DNA of 64,000 nucleotides, taken from JACMLD01 sp963705285 (GTDB lineage Bacteria; Bacteroidota; Bacteroidia; Chitinophagales; Chitinophagaceae). Positions 35,086-43,690 of the stretch are shown in pieces. Position 1 is the stretch's first letter. Each line of letters opens with the position of its first letter. A program made the translations under genes and the position numbers. The stretch spans positions 5,022,001-5,086,000 of the forward strand of contig OY970066.1 of assembly GCA_963705285.1 (NCBI GenBank). The letters are read 5' to 3'. A model generated the notes under the pieces. That model saw only the letters and a list, made by a program, of their open reading frames with translations, did not search any database and was not told the origin of the DNA.

Positions 35086-36279
35086 ATGGCAACATCATAC
35101 GACTTTCTATCACAAAAACTTGAAAAAGTACTGGCAGATTTTAACTCCCCGGCACTGTTGGCCATTATAGTGCGCAAAGGCGGCAATGAAGCAGTGGCAT
35201 CGGTACGGGGTGTGAGAAAAAATGATCTGTCTGCATCAGACAGTAAAAATAAAATTCATGACAATGATCGGTTTTGCCTGGGCTCTACCTCCAAGCCGGT
35301 ATCGGGTTTTATGCTGTCTTATCTCACACAGCAGCTGCCTGCTGTATTCAACTTCGACAAAAAAATCAGGGATATATTTACCGAACTGGAAGATCCGGCC
35401 TGCAGACAGCATTATAATATTCGCACAGATTACCTGAATGCCACCGTGGCAAAAATGATGACGCATACCGCGCTTTTTCCGTGGGCACCCGGCAACAGCA
35501 TGGATTATACATTGGATGTGGCAGGTTTAAAGGAAACCATTGAAAACACCTATACAAGTGAGTACTCGAATTTAAATGCGGTCAGGCAACGCCGTTATAA
35601 CTACCTGGTGGCTGCCCAGCAGGATGCACCGGTTACACAGTTTACGTACAATGGCGGGCCTATAATTCCGGTTACCATGGCAGAGCGTGTTACCGGCATG
35701 GCGTATGAAGAAATGATACAACAATATGTGTTTGACCCCCTGGGTATGGATAAGGCCGGTGTGGGCAGGCTGGCCACCAACGCTACGCCAGATGGTACCT
35801 GGGAACACACCTATAACAAAGACACCAAGAAATTTTCGCCCGCCGTAAAAAATACCTGGCAGAATTATAACTTTCATTCACATGCACCGGCAGGTGCCGT
35901 ATATTTTACTTATAGCGATGCCATTAAATTCATGACAGAATTCTTTCTAAAAAATGGCAAAACAAAAAAAGTACTAAAAGATCCGCTGCTAAGCGATGTA
36001 CTGAAACCACATGCAAATGGCTTTGCAAAGAGTGGTTGGATTGCCGGCGGAAGCGGCGATAACGCGTACATTACCCACGATGGCGATAACGGCGCCTCTT
36101 ATTGCAGAATGACCGTATACACCAATAAAGGAGAAGGTTATATTGTTTGCTCCAATGGATCGGGTTGGGATGGCACATACGACGCCAACGGAAATGGCGT
36201 TAGCATTGGTGGCCGGATCATCAATGCAGTGGTTACAGAAATTAACGCCATGATGGCCAACTGGAAAACAAATTTCTAG
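35086..36279 (+). CDS. Serine beta-lactamase/DD-peptidase-like hydrolase without signal peptide
   Basis: 397 aa. The SxxK motif is Ser67-Thr-Ser-Lys70 in RFCLGSTSKPVSGFM, and TYNGGP near 187-192 stands where the YxN motif is expected. THDGDNGASYC near 335 replaces the usual HTG-type triad. This is the class C beta-lactamase/esterase fold. No signal peptide is visible, which is unusual for a cell-wall enzyme and points to an intracellular esterase or amidase role. It is coupled to the lectin-like gene 9 nt upstream. Substrate unknown. Confidence 0.8.
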   Translation: MATSYDFLSQKLEKVLADFNSPALLAIIVRKGGNEAVASVRGVRKNDLSASDSKNKIHDNDRFCLGSTSKPVSGFMLSYLTQQLPAVFNFDKKIRDIFTELEDPACRQHYNIRTDYLNATVAKMMTHTALFPWAPGNSMDYTLDVAGLKETIENTYTSEYSNLNAVRQRRYNYLVAAQQDAPVTQFTYNGGPIIPVTMAERVTGMAYEEMIQQYVFDPLGMDKAGVGRLATNATPDGTWEHTYNKDTKKFSPAVKNTWQNYNFHSHAPAGAVYFTYSDAIKFMTEFFLKNGKTKKVLKDPLLSDVLKPHANGFAKSGWIAGGSGDNAYITHDGDNGASYCRMTVYTNKGEGYIVCSNGSGWDGTYDANGNGVSIGGRIINAVVTEINAMMANWKTNF

Positions 36280-36356
36280 TTAGATTGATAAAAATAGCCA
36301 ATAAGCCGCCGTTTTTTGTGCTGCAATACATAACACGTTTCATAGCGTCAATCCGG

Positions 36357-36364
36357 TATCTTTG
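36357..36364 (+). promoter_or_regulatory. Bacteroidetes -7 promoter element (TATCTTTG)
   Basis: Exact match to TAnnTTTG. It ends 5 nt before the ATG of the small exported protein, so transcription would start almost at the start codon and give a leaderless message. Confidence 0.5.
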
Positions 36365-36369
36365 CAGCC

Positions 36370-36720
36370 ATGAAGCAATTCACTTACAGGCTGGTATTGC
36401 TGGCAGTATGCCTAACGGGGCTTACCGCTTATGCAGCTGCCTGTAACATAGTGAAGGGCAAAGAACATTTATTGCAACAAACTGCTGTAAAAATTCATGA
36501 CGGTACAAGCTACCACCATCCCATAATAGCTTTTGAAGATGCGCCTGCCGGTGCAGCATGCAACTTAGCACAACCCACACACAATCCATCCGTATGTGCA
36601 TACCATCGCACGCACGGTATTGCTGTCGCCTTTGCGCAGCCCTCCGAAGTTTTTTCTTTCGCTGTAATACCACCCAAAAGCCAGCTGTTGCACATCTTTC
36701 CGTTTCATAATTTCTGGTAA
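36370..36720 (+). CDS. Small exported hypothetical protein
   Basis: 116 aa with a clear signal peptide (QFTYRLVLLAVCLTGLTAYAAA). The mature part is unfamiliar and rich in His and Ala (SYHHPIIAFEDAPAGAAC, AYHRTHGIAVAFAQP) with a Phe/His-rich end (HIFPFHNFW). It carries three Cys residues after the signal. No family recognised. A perfect -7 element directly before the ATG supports expression. It is not linked clearly to either neighbour: 90 nt after the beta-lactamase-like gene and 138 nt before the antiporter. Confidence 0.5.
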   Translation: MKQFTYRLVLLAVCLTGLTAYAAACNIVKGKEHLLQQTAVKIHDGTSYHHPIIAFEDAPAGAACNLAQPTHNPSVCAYHRTHGIAVAFAQPSEVFSFAVIPPKSQLLHIFPFHNFW

Positions 36721-36858
36721 TGCTATCTGTAAAAAGATTCATGTTATACATGACATCCCTTGTTTAATCCCCTGTTTCTGCTGCCTGTTGAAATAATGCT
36801 ATGCAGTTTGCTTGCCCGTTCATGATGTAAAATTATTTACCAGGAAAAATTTTTTGCT

Positions 36859-38322
36859 ATGTTTATAGACGCCGGAAATATTCTGCTGATTGGCTCATTA
36901 TTGTTATTGCTCAGCGTAATTGCTGGCAAAACAACCGACAAACTAGGCGTGCCCACGCTAATATTCTTTTTGGTGATTGGCGTATTGGCCGGCTCAGAAG
37001 GCATTGGCGGCATCCATTTCGATAATGCCTCTATTGCACAACTGGTAGGCATTACCGCTTTAAATTTTATTTTGTTTTCCGGCGGGCTGGATACCAATTG
37101 GCAAAGCATCCGACCCGTATTGGGTAAAGGCATTGCACTGTCTACGCTGGGAGTATTTTTTACCGCATTATCTGTGGGTGTTTTTGTGCACTATGTGTTC
37201 GGTTTTACATTACCCGAGGGACTATTGCTGGGTGCCATTGTATCTGCCACTGACGCCGCCGCCGTTTTCTCCATATTGCGCAATAAAGGCATCGCGTTAA
37301 AAGGTTCATTGCGGCCGTTGCTTGAGCTGGAGAGCGGCAGTAATGACCCCATGGCTTACTTTCTTACCATTACCTTAACCGGCATGATTTCTTCTGACAA
37401 CCTCACTGCATCTGCATTGGTGATTTCGTTTCTCAAAGAATTTATCATCGGCGGTGCCATTGGCTACCTGATGGGCAAAGGCAGTGTGTGGCTCATCAAT
37501 AATATTAAGCTTGAAACAGAAGGATTGTACCCGGTGTTAACGCTGGGCCTGGCCATTTTTACTTATTCCGTTACCCATGCGATTGGCGGCAACGGATTTC
37601 TTGCCATCTACATTTGCGCACTCATTATGGGCAACAGCAACATGGTGCACCGCCGCAGCCTCATAAAATTTTACGACGGACAAGCCTGGCTTATGCAAAT
37701 CATTTTATTTCTTACGCTGGGACTGCTGGTATTTCCCTCTCGTGTATTGCCACTGATAGGCATGGGTATGCTAATCTCGGCCTTTTTAATATTTGTGGCC
37801 AGGCCCATTGGTGTATTTACCGCACTGACATTCTTTAAGATGAATGCGCGCAGCAAATTATTTCTTTCCTGGGTGGGTTTAAGAGGCAGCGTACCTATTG
37901 TATTTGCCACCTATCCCCTGTTGGCAGGCATTCCCAGAGCAGATCTTATTTTTAACCTCGTCTTCTTCATATCCGTTACCTCCGTTTTGTTACAAGGCAC
38001 TACCCTATCTTATGTGGCCAAACTGTTGCACGTAACCATACCACCCGCCATAAAAAGAAGGACTGGATTTGATTTTGAATTGCACGACAATATCAAGAGC
38101 GAAATGAAAGAAATACTGATCAGCAACACATCGGCTGCAGCGGGCATGCGTATTGTGGAACTGAACGTTCCGCCTACAGTTAATATACTGGCGGTAAAAC
38201 GGGCAGGAACGTATATCGCCCCTAATGGATCCACCAAATTGCTGGCGGATGATATCTTATATGTGCTGGCGGAAGACGATGCCTCCCTCACATCATTGCA
38301 CCAACTGCTCGCGCAGGGTTAA
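36859..38322 (+). CDS. K+/H+ (CPA1-type) antiporter with TrkA-C domain
   Basis: 487 aa. About 12-13 hydrophobic segments cover residues 1-385, with the transport motif GAIVSATDAAAVFSIL and LELESGSNDPMAYFLT, both typical of CPA1 Na+/H+ or K+/H+ exchangers of the NhaP2 type. The cytoplasmic C terminus (~400-487, GMRIVELNVPPTVNILAVKRAGTYIAPNGS...DILYVLAEDD) is a TrkA-C regulatory domain that normally binds a nucleotide or other ligand. It exchanges cations for protons at the inner membrane and helps with ionic or pH stress. It is a single gene with no visible operon partner. Ion preference not determined. Confidence 0.92.
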   Translation: MFIDAGNILLIGSLLLLLSVIAGKTTDKLGVPTLIFFLVIGVLAGSEGIGGIHFDNASIAQLVGITALNFILFSGGLDTNWQSIRPVLGKGIALSTLGVFFTALSVGVFVHYVFGFTLPEGLLLGAIVSATDAAAVFSILRNKGIALKGSLRPLLELESGSNDPMAYFLTITLTGMISSDNLTASALVISFLKEFIIGGAIGYLMGKGSVWLINNIKLETEGLYPVLTLGLAIFTYSVTHAIGGNGFLAIYICALIMGNSNMVHRRSLIKFYDGQAWLMQIILFLTLGLLVFPSRVLPLIGMGMLISAFLIFVARPIGVFTALTFFKMNARSKLFLSWVGLRGSVPIVFATYPLLAGIPRADLIFNLVFFISVTSVLLQGTTLSYVAKLLHVTIPPAIKRRTGFDFELHDNIKSEMKEILISNTSAAAGMRIVELNVPPTVNILAVKRAGTYIAPNGSTKLLADDILYVLAEDDASLTSLHQLLAQG

Positions 38323-38505
38323 CTGCCTTGATAGATTAATGGTTAACCAGCAAATAACAAATACTGGTGATTTGAAAAAAAATTGTGCATACGCAGTGGG
38401 AAAGTATTGAATATGACGGGTACTTTTATTATATTAGATTCGTTAACTATACGATATGTATAATTAACAGGATTTTCCCCCTCATACCCGTGAACTGTTT
38501 ATGAC

Positions 38506-39354
38506 ATGATCAACATCCGTACTATTGCCAAACGAGGCTTGCTATCGGCTATTGCGAGCATATTGTTATCGCTTGCCCTGCGTGCGCAGGTAACGCCGCT
38601 TCCCCATGCTTTTGCACATAATGATTACTGGCACAAACGGCCATTATACGATGCGATGGAAAATGGCTTTACGCATTTTGAAGCAGATGTATACCTGCGC
38701 CGGTCGCGATTGGTGGTGGCACACAGGCCGCCGTTCTTAAAAAGAAAACATACCATTGAAGGTTTATACCTCAAGCCGCTGCTATACCATTTGTCAAATA
38801 CAGACGGGCAGGTGCAAACGCCACTGGATACAGTAGTGTTGATGATTGACATAAAATCAAACGGAAAGAAAACCTATACGGCGCTCAGAAAGATTCTCAA
38901 TAAATATAAATCGATTCTTTCTACCTGCGAGAAAGGAAAGGTTACCATCCGCAACCTTACGTTGGTTCTTACCGGCCATCGCCCGATGCAAGCTTTAAAA
39001 GAGGAAGAATCCAGGTATGTATTTGCCGACGCAGATTTGCGCAAAATAAATACTACCGATGATGCACCTGAAATGTTTACCATGGCCAGCTGCAAATACT
39101 CCAACTTAATAAAATGGAAAGGCAAAGGTGAAATTCATCCTATAGAAAAAGAAAATTTATTGCAACTGGTTAGTAAGGCACATGCCAATGGCAGCAAGGT
39201 GCGACTATGGGGTTCGCCTGAAAATGAAACTGTCTGGAATTTTCTTCGCAACTGCGGTGTAGACCTGATCAATACCGACAAGCTGGTAGCACTCCGCAAG
39301 TTTTTTATAAAAAATACCGCCCCCGCAGCAGAAGTTGGAAGACCGGGGAAGTAA
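38506..39354 (+). CDS. GDPD/PI-PLC-like phosphodiesterase, exported
   Basis: 282 aa with a signal peptide (LSAIASILLSLALRAQ). The catalytic-type motif HAFAHNDYWHKRPLYDA (His38, Asn39, Asp40) is followed by HFEADVYL (Glu59, Asp61) and VAHRPP (His73), the usual active-site layout of the glycerophosphodiester phosphodiesterase / PI-specific phospholipase C superfamily. It probably cleaves phosphodiesters in the periplasm, with unknown substrate. An ATG at 38501 is followed at once by a stop, so 38506 is chosen. It is followed by a heptamer array and an AraC gene. Confidence 0.82.
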   Translation: MINIRTIAKRGLLSAIASILLSLALRAQVTPLPHAFAHNDYWHKRPLYDAMENGFTHFEADVYLRRSRLVVAHRPPFLKRKHTIEGLYLKPLLYHLSNTDGQVQTPLDTVVLMIDIKSNGKKTYTALRKILNKYKSILSTCEKGKVTIRNLTLVLTGHRPMQALKEEESRYVFADADLRKINTTDDAPEMFTMASCKYSNLIKWKGKGEIHPIEKENLLQLVSKAHANGSKVRLWGSPENETVWNFLRNCGVDLINTDKLVALRKFFIKNTAPAAEVGRPGK

Positions 39355-39388
39355 CCGCTAATCTTTTTGCGTGAGGCGGTAGACGGCA

Positions 39389-39492
39389 GACGTGAGACGT
39401 GAGACGTCAGATATCAGACGTCTGAAATCAGAAATCATTACATCAGACATCAGAGATCATCACATCCGAGATCAGAGATCCTACATCACACA
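39389..39492. repeat. Heptamer array, GACGTGA/GAAATCA class
   Basis: Starts with GACGTGA units, passes through GACGTCA, GATATCA and GACGTCT, then continues as GAAATCA, GACATCA and GAGATCA, with two 8-bp slips (TTACATCA, TCACATCC). It shows how one unit class grades into another while keeping the 7-bp register. It lies between two genes on the same strand. Confidence 0.85.
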
Positions 39493-39510
39493 TCTTCCTT
39501 ACTTTTGAGC

Positions 39511-40461
39511 ATGCGCAAAGCAGCAGTGCCATTAACGAAAACACCCAGAAAAAGCGAAGGCTTTAACGGCCAGCGGGCCATTGTACTTCCGGTGAAAGTT
39601 ATCAAAAGCTTCCGCAAATCGCCGCTGATCAGCAATGTCTTCATTACTGATATTGGTTTTTATCCCAAGGCAAAATTTCATTATTACGAACGTAATGCCG
39701 GCACCTCCACGCATATCCTTATTTATTGTGTTGATGGCAGCGGCTGGCTACAGGCGGGCGGAAAAAAAATAGCCGTACAACGGGATCAATACCTTGTTAT
39801 TCCTGCCAACATGCCCCATAAATATGGCTCAGATGAAGAACACCCCTGGTCTATATATTGGGTGCATTTTAAAGGCACCATTGCCGGCCAGATTACAGAC
39901 CTGTTAAGCAGCAACGGCACCGCCTTTTCGAAAAGTATTACTTACACCGAAGAAAGGATCAAATTGTTTGACACGGTTTACAATATCCTGGAGAAAGGAT
40001 ACAGCGATGCCAACGTACAATACATCAATATGTGCTTCTGGCATTTCCTGGCTTCCTTCAGCCACCCAGATTTATTTCATACCAGCGAAGGTGGCACCCG
40101 AGAAGATGTAATTGAACGATCTATTGCGTACATGCGCGAACATTTGCACAGCCCACTCTCGTTAAAACAACTGGCCGACCAGGCCTTGGTATCAGCCTCA
40201 CACTATTCAGCATTGTTCAAGAAAAAAACAGGTTATCCCCCGCTGGAATATTTCAATAACATCAAAATTCAGAAAGCCTGCCAGTACCTTGAGTTTACCG
40301 ACAAGAATATTAAAGAGGTGAGTTACACACTGGGCTTTAACGACCCATATTATTTCTCGCGGCTGTTCAGCCATATTATGGGCATGCCACCCATGGAGTT
40401 TAGGAACAGGAAAAAATCTGTAGACAACTCCCAGCAGGAAGGCAAACTGCCCGCTTCATAA
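39511..40461 (+). CDS. AraC-family regulator
   Basis: 316 aa from the ATG at 39511; a TTG at 39505 is less likely. The N-terminal cupin-like sensor (~60-190) has THILIYCVDGSGWLQAGGKKIAVQRDQYLVIPANMPHKYGSDEEHPWSIYWVHF, an AraC ligand-binding pattern. The C-terminal double helix-turn-helix has LKQLADQALVSASHYSALFKKKTGYPPLEYF and IKEVSYTLGFNDPYYFSRLFSHIMGMPPMEFR. It lies directly before a clan-D glycosidase gene with a promoter in between, so it likely activates that gene or locus 2 on sensing a sugar. Confidence 0.93.
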   Translation: MRKAAVPLTKTPRKSEGFNGQRAIVLPVKVIKSFRKSPLISNVFITDIGFYPKAKFHYYERNAGTSTHILIYCVDGSGWLQAGGKKIAVQRDQYLVIPANMPHKYGSDEEHPWSIYWVHFKGTIAGQITDLLSSNGTAFSKSITYTEERIKLFDTVYNILEKGYSDANVQYINMCFWHFLASFSHPDLFHTSEGGTREDVIERSIAYMREHLHSPLSLKQLADQALVSASHYSALFKKKTGYPPLEYFNNIKIQKACQYLEFTDKNIKEVSYTLGFNDPYYFSRLFSHIMGMPPMEFRNRKKSVDNSQQEGKLPAS

Positions 40462-40488
40462 AATAATCCATTTTTTCCGCAGTATTGA

Positions 40489-40521
40489 CCGGGCTATTCA
40501 CCGCCCGGCAACCTAAGTTTG
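40489..40521 (+). promoter_or_regulatory. Hairpin and -7 promoter before the clan-D glycosidase
   Basis: A CCGGGC/GCCCGG hairpin (40489-40494 and 40503-40508) lies after the AraC gene, then TAAGTTTG (40514-40521) matches the TAnnTTTG -7 consensus and would start transcription about 22 nt before the ATG at 40550. The hairpin has no T-run, so it may be an operator rather than a terminator. Confidence 0.5.
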
Positions 40522-40549
40522 CTGGTAACTTAATACGATTATTTGCACC

Positions 40550-42220
40550 ATGAACAGAAAAAATTTTTTGTACGTTTCAGGTACTGCCATGGCCGCGCTT
40601 TTTTTTAGGCATGCATTACAGGCAGCCAATTCAACCAGTGCACTATTACCATTGCCTGGCAAAGTATTGATTACAACAGATGACGGAATACATGCATTGC
40701 TGCCTGCAGGGCCGGGTAAATGGACCTACCGCGATGCAGTGATACAATTGCATACTGAAAACGACACCCTACAAGTTACCGCGCTGTCACCCAATATGGC
40801 GTTGCATAATGTGCAGTTGCAATGGAATACCGGACTATCGCCCAATACAACCTGCCTGGGAGATCATTGGGAAAGAACCTATGGCGATGTGTATTTTCAA
40901 CCCCCGGCATTTGCGCGCAAAATGCCCTGGTATTTTGTGCAGCACAATGGGCGGCAGGCAGTTTGTTATGGCGTTAAAACAGGCTGTGCCACCCTTTGTT
41001 ACTGGCAGGCCGACCATACAAAAATGCAACTAACCATGGATACACGCAATGGTGGCAATGGTGTACAGTTGGGCGAACGCACATTGCAAATGGCTGCGTT
41101 AATAGCCACAAAGACTACTGGCAATGAAAACATTTTTGCCACTGCCGCTCGATTTTGTAAAATGATGTGCCGTCATCCGCTAAACCCGCTTCAACCGGTT
41201 TACGGTATCAACGACTGGTACATTACGTATGGCAATAACTCAGCAGCCATTATTCTTAATCATACGGCACGCATGGCAGAGCTGGCGGGCAATAGTGATA
41301 ACAAACCTTTTTCTGTGGTAGATTCCGGCTGGGCTGCTTATTCTCCCCTGCTGCCCAATGATTGCTGCTGGCAGGATGATTATTCGCGCGCCAACGATCA
41401 TTTTAAAGACATGGCACTGCTGGCGGGCAATATAAAAAAATTAGGCATGCGGCCGGGATTGTGGACACGCCCGCTTTGCGCATCCTATAAAGACCCGGCT
41501 AATCTTTTACTACATCCTCAAAAAAATAAAGATGTAAAAAAGCCAGTACTTGATCCCAGCATACCCGAAAACCTTGCACGCATTGCATCAAACATCAGCC
41601 TTTATAAACAATGGGGTTATCACCTCGTAAAACATGATTTTACTACGTATGATATACTGGGCAAATGGGGAAACCAGATGAATGATGATCTTACCAGTGC
41701 GGGATGGAGTTTTTATGACAAGACCAAAACCACCGCCGAAATTATTTTGCAATTGTATACTACGATACGCCACGCTGCAACGGACATGTACCTATTGGGC
41801 TGCAATACAATGAGCCATTTATCTGCGGGCATATTTGAGATAAACCGCATTGGAGATGATACCAGCGGCAAAGAATGGAACCGTACACGCACCATGGGCG
41901 TCAATACGCTGGGGTTCCGCATGCCGCAGCACCATCATTTTTATGCTGCTGACGGCGATTGCGTTGGCCTCACCACCGCTGTACCCTGGGCAAAGAACAA
42001 ACAATGGATGCAACTATTGGCCGAAAGCAGTACGCCCTTATTTATTTCAGCGCAGGATGCCGCCACCGGTGCAGAACAAAAAGCATTCATCAAACAATCC
42101 TTTGCGCAGGCTGCCAAACCACAACCGGTAGCAGAGCCGCTTGACTGGCTGCATAACCAGTTTCCCACAAAATGGCGGCTGAATGGGAAAGAAGTAAACT
42201 TTGACTGGGAAGAGAGTTGA
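40550..42220 (+). CDS. Clan GH-D (GH27/GH36-like) alpha-galactosidase-type glycosidase
   Basis: 556 aa with an N-terminal RK-type signal (NRKNFLYVSGTAMAALFFRHALQA). An N-terminal beta domain (~30-200) is followed by a TIM barrel: YGINDWYITYG, VVDSGWAAYSP, MRPGLWTRPL, HLVKHDFTTYD with the KxD nucleophile candidate Asp363, and FEINRIGDDTSG with Asp436 or Asp437 as acid/base candidate. This resembles alpha-galactosidase-like enzymes, but the usual C-terminal beta domain is short, so family membership is approximate. It is preceded by AraC and a promoter. The last codons and stop are embedded in a GAGTGTT-type repeat array. Confidence 0.75.
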   Translation: MNRKNFLYVSGTAMAALFFRHALQAANSTSALLPLPGKVLITTDDGIHALLPAGPGKWTYRDAVIQLHTENDTLQVTALSPNMALHNVQLQWNTGLSPNTTCLGDHWERTYGDVYFQPPAFARKMPWYFVQHNGRQAVCYGVKTGCATLCYWQADHTKMQLTMDTRNGGNGVQLGERTLQMAALIATKTTGNENIFATAARFCKMMCRHPLNPLQPVYGINDWYITYGNNSAAIILNHTARMAELAGNSDNKPFSVVDSGWAAYSPLLPNDCCWQDDYSRANDHFKDMALLAGNIKKLGMRPGLWTRPLCASYKDPANLLLHPQKNKDVKKPVLDPSIPENLARIASNISLYKQWGYHLVKHDFTTYDILGKWGNQMNDDLTSAGWSFYDKTKTTAEIILQLYTTIRHAATDMYLLGCNTMSHLSAGIFEINRIGDDTSGKEWNRTRTMGVNTLGFRMPQHHHFYAADGDCVGLTTAVPWAKNKQWMQLLAESSTPLFISAQDAATGAEQKAFIKQSFAQAAKPQPVAEPLDWLHNQFPTKWRLNGKEVNFDWEES

Positions 42221-42288
42221 GTTGAGTTGAGTGTTGAGTGGTGAGTGGTGAGTGTTGAGTGTTGAGTGTTGAGTGTTAAGTGTTGAGT
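42216..42288. repeat. Heptamer array, GAGTGTT class, interrupted by the IS
   Basis: GTTGA pentamers merge into GAGTGTT/GAGTGGT heptamers. The array begins at the stop codon of the glycosidase (42218-42220) and runs to the IS left end. After the IS the repeat is lost within a few bases. It is the reverse complement class of 11461-11524. Confidence 0.88.
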
Positions 42289-42338
42289 TGTACGAGCCTG
42301 AAATAGGTTGACCAAAATTAACCCAAAAACGGTCAACA

Positions 42339-42740
42339 ATGAAAGAGCAACTACGGCCCATGCGAGTTTTTAGTGATGCGTTAAAAAAGAAGATTGTCAA
42401 AGACATTGAATCGGCAAAATCTTCTATATCAGCTATTGGTCGGCATCATGGAGTCAGCACCACAACTTTATACCGATGGCTAAACAAGTATTCCCGAAAT
42501 TTGCATTCGGGACAAAAACTGGTTATGCAAATGGATAGCGAAGCGTATAAAACCAAGGAATTAGAACGGCGGATTATGGAGCTGGAGGCAGCTCTTGGCC
42601 GCAAGCAATTAGAAGTAGATTTTTTAAATCAGGTATTTGAGCAGGGTAAAAAAGAGTTGGGAATTGATTTGAAAAAAAAGTTCTTCACTCCACCCTTCAA
42701 TGGTTCAGGCTCAACAAAAGACAGCACAACTACACAATGA
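42339..42740 (+). CDS. IS3-family transposase OrfA
   Basis: 133 aa. The N-terminal helix-turn-helix (FSDALKKKIVKDIESAKSSISAIGRHHGVSTTTLYRWLNKY) binds the element ends, followed by a leucine-zipper-like coiled coil (KTKELERRIMELEAALGRKQLEVDFLNQVFEQ) for multimerisation. The A AAA AAG slippery heptamer at 42674-42680 allows a -1 shift into OrfB, whose frame stays open from there, giving an OrfAB fusion transposase. The last residues overlap the OrfB start by 4 nt. Confidence 0.92.
   Translation: MKEQLRPMRVFSDALKKKIVKDIESAKSSISAIGRHHGVSTTTLYRWLNKYSRNLHSGQKLVMQMDSEAYKTKELERRIMELEAALGRKQLEVDFLNQVFEQGKKELGIDLKKKFFTPPFNGSGSTKDSTTTQ
42674..42680 (+). promoter_or_regulatory. Programmed -1 frameshift site (A AAA AAG)
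   Basis: An eight-A run followed by G, read in OrfA as AAA AAA AAG. A -1 slip gives the OrfB frame, which is open from the slip point to the OrfB start at 42737. This is the usual way IS3 elements make the active transposase. A downstream stimulatory structure was not confirmed. Confidence 0.75.
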
Positions 42741-43582
42741 AAGATGTGTACCAGGTGGCGGCCATCAGCAAACAGGCAGTCCATCAGCACACAAAGCGTG
42801 TATTAAGTAAGCGGGTGACAGCTGTAAAGTTCTTTGAGCAGGCAGACAAAATAAGAAGGGAGCATCCAAAGGCGGGATGCAGGAAAATGGCGCTGGAGCT
42901 AAGTTGTAAAGGATGGGGACGAGATAAAACAGAACGGTGGCTACTGGAAAATGGCTACAGGGTGTATTATCCTCCAAATTTTACCCGTACAACCTATGCA
43001 CAGCATCATTTGCACTACCCCAATCTTATAGAAGGACTGGAGTTAAATAATATCAACCAATTGGTTCAGACCGATATCACTTATTATAGGGTGAAGGAAA
43101 AGTTTTATTACCTGGTATTTTTGATTGATGTTTATTCCCGGCGAATAGTTGGTTATTCTGTGAATGGCACAATGAAGGCAACGGGTAATATAAAAGCGCT
43201 TCAAATGCTTTTTAAGACCCGGGGGAAAGGGAATGTAAAATCCATGATTCATCATTCAGACAGAGGCAGTCAATATATCGACAACGCGTATAGGGCCTTA
43301 TTACATGACCACGGCATTAAGATAAGCATGTGCAAAGCTGCATGGCAGAATGCATATACAGAAAGGATAAACAGGACAATCAAAGAGGAATACCTTAATG
43401 GATGGGAAATCAACAGCTATGACCAACTTAGTCAGAGTGTAGGCCAGGCGATCAAGCATTACAACACAAAAAGGCGTCATCAAAGCCTGCAGTGGAAAAC
43501 ACCTTGCGAATATGAATCGGAAATAGATAAGCTGTCAATGGGGCAAAAGCCCAAAATGATGATATACAAAGAACCAGAATAA
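42737..43582 (+). CDS. IS3-family transposase OrfB (DDE integrase)
   Basis: 281 aa. An HTH_21-like N-terminal part (RREHPKAGCRKMALEL, DKTERWLLENGYRVYYPP) is followed by the rve core with all three acidic residues: VQTDITYY (first Asp), IHHSDRGSQY (second Asp) and NAYTERINRTIKEEYL (Glu). The C-terminal YNTKRRHQSLQWKTPCEYE is typical of IS3 transposases. It cuts and joins the element ends. No frameshift or stop is seen, so it should be active when made as OrfAB. Confidence 0.95.
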   Translation: MKDVYQVAAISKQAVHQHTKRVLSKRVTAVKFFEQADKIRREHPKAGCRKMALELSCKGWGRDKTERWLLENGYRVYYPPNFTRTTYAQHHLHYPNLIEGLELNNINQLVQTDITYYRVKEKFYYLVFLIDVYSRRIVGYSVNGTMKATGNIKALQMLFKTRGKGNVKSMIHHSDRGSQYIDNAYRALLHDHGIKISMCKAAWQNAYTERINRTIKEEYLNGWEINSYDQLSQSVGQAIKHYNTKRRHQSLQWKTPCEYESEIDKLSMGQKPKMMIYKEPE

Positions 43583-43690
43583 CAAAAGGAGTTTAACAAT
43601 AATCGATAATTAAAAAGTCAACCTTATTTAGGCATATACAAGTGCCGGGTTTAAAAAATCATTGAGTGCTGCAAAAGCGCAAAGTACATT

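Larger units (their letters stand above)
42289..43640 (+). mobile_element. Intact IS3-family insertion sequence
   Basis: 1352 bp with 24-bp imperfect terminal inverted repeats (42289-42312 and 43617-43640, 18 of 24 matching, both beginning TGTA at the outer end). It is flanked by a 3-bp target duplication AGT (42286-42288 and 43641-43643). Two overlapping ORFs encode OrfA and OrfB, and the frameshift signal is present. All parts look functional. It inserted at the edge of a heptamer array between the glycosidase and the aldose-epimerase gene. Confidence 0.93.

Noticed and set aside
32949..36720. Complete known antiphage system (CBASS, Thoeris, Pycsar)
   Set aside because: Only a TIR-type protein is present; no cyclase, SLOG-domain sensor or other required partner is found next to it.
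40489..40508. Rho-independent terminator after AraC
   Set aside because: The stem is good, but no T-run follows; kept only as a possible regulatory hairpin.
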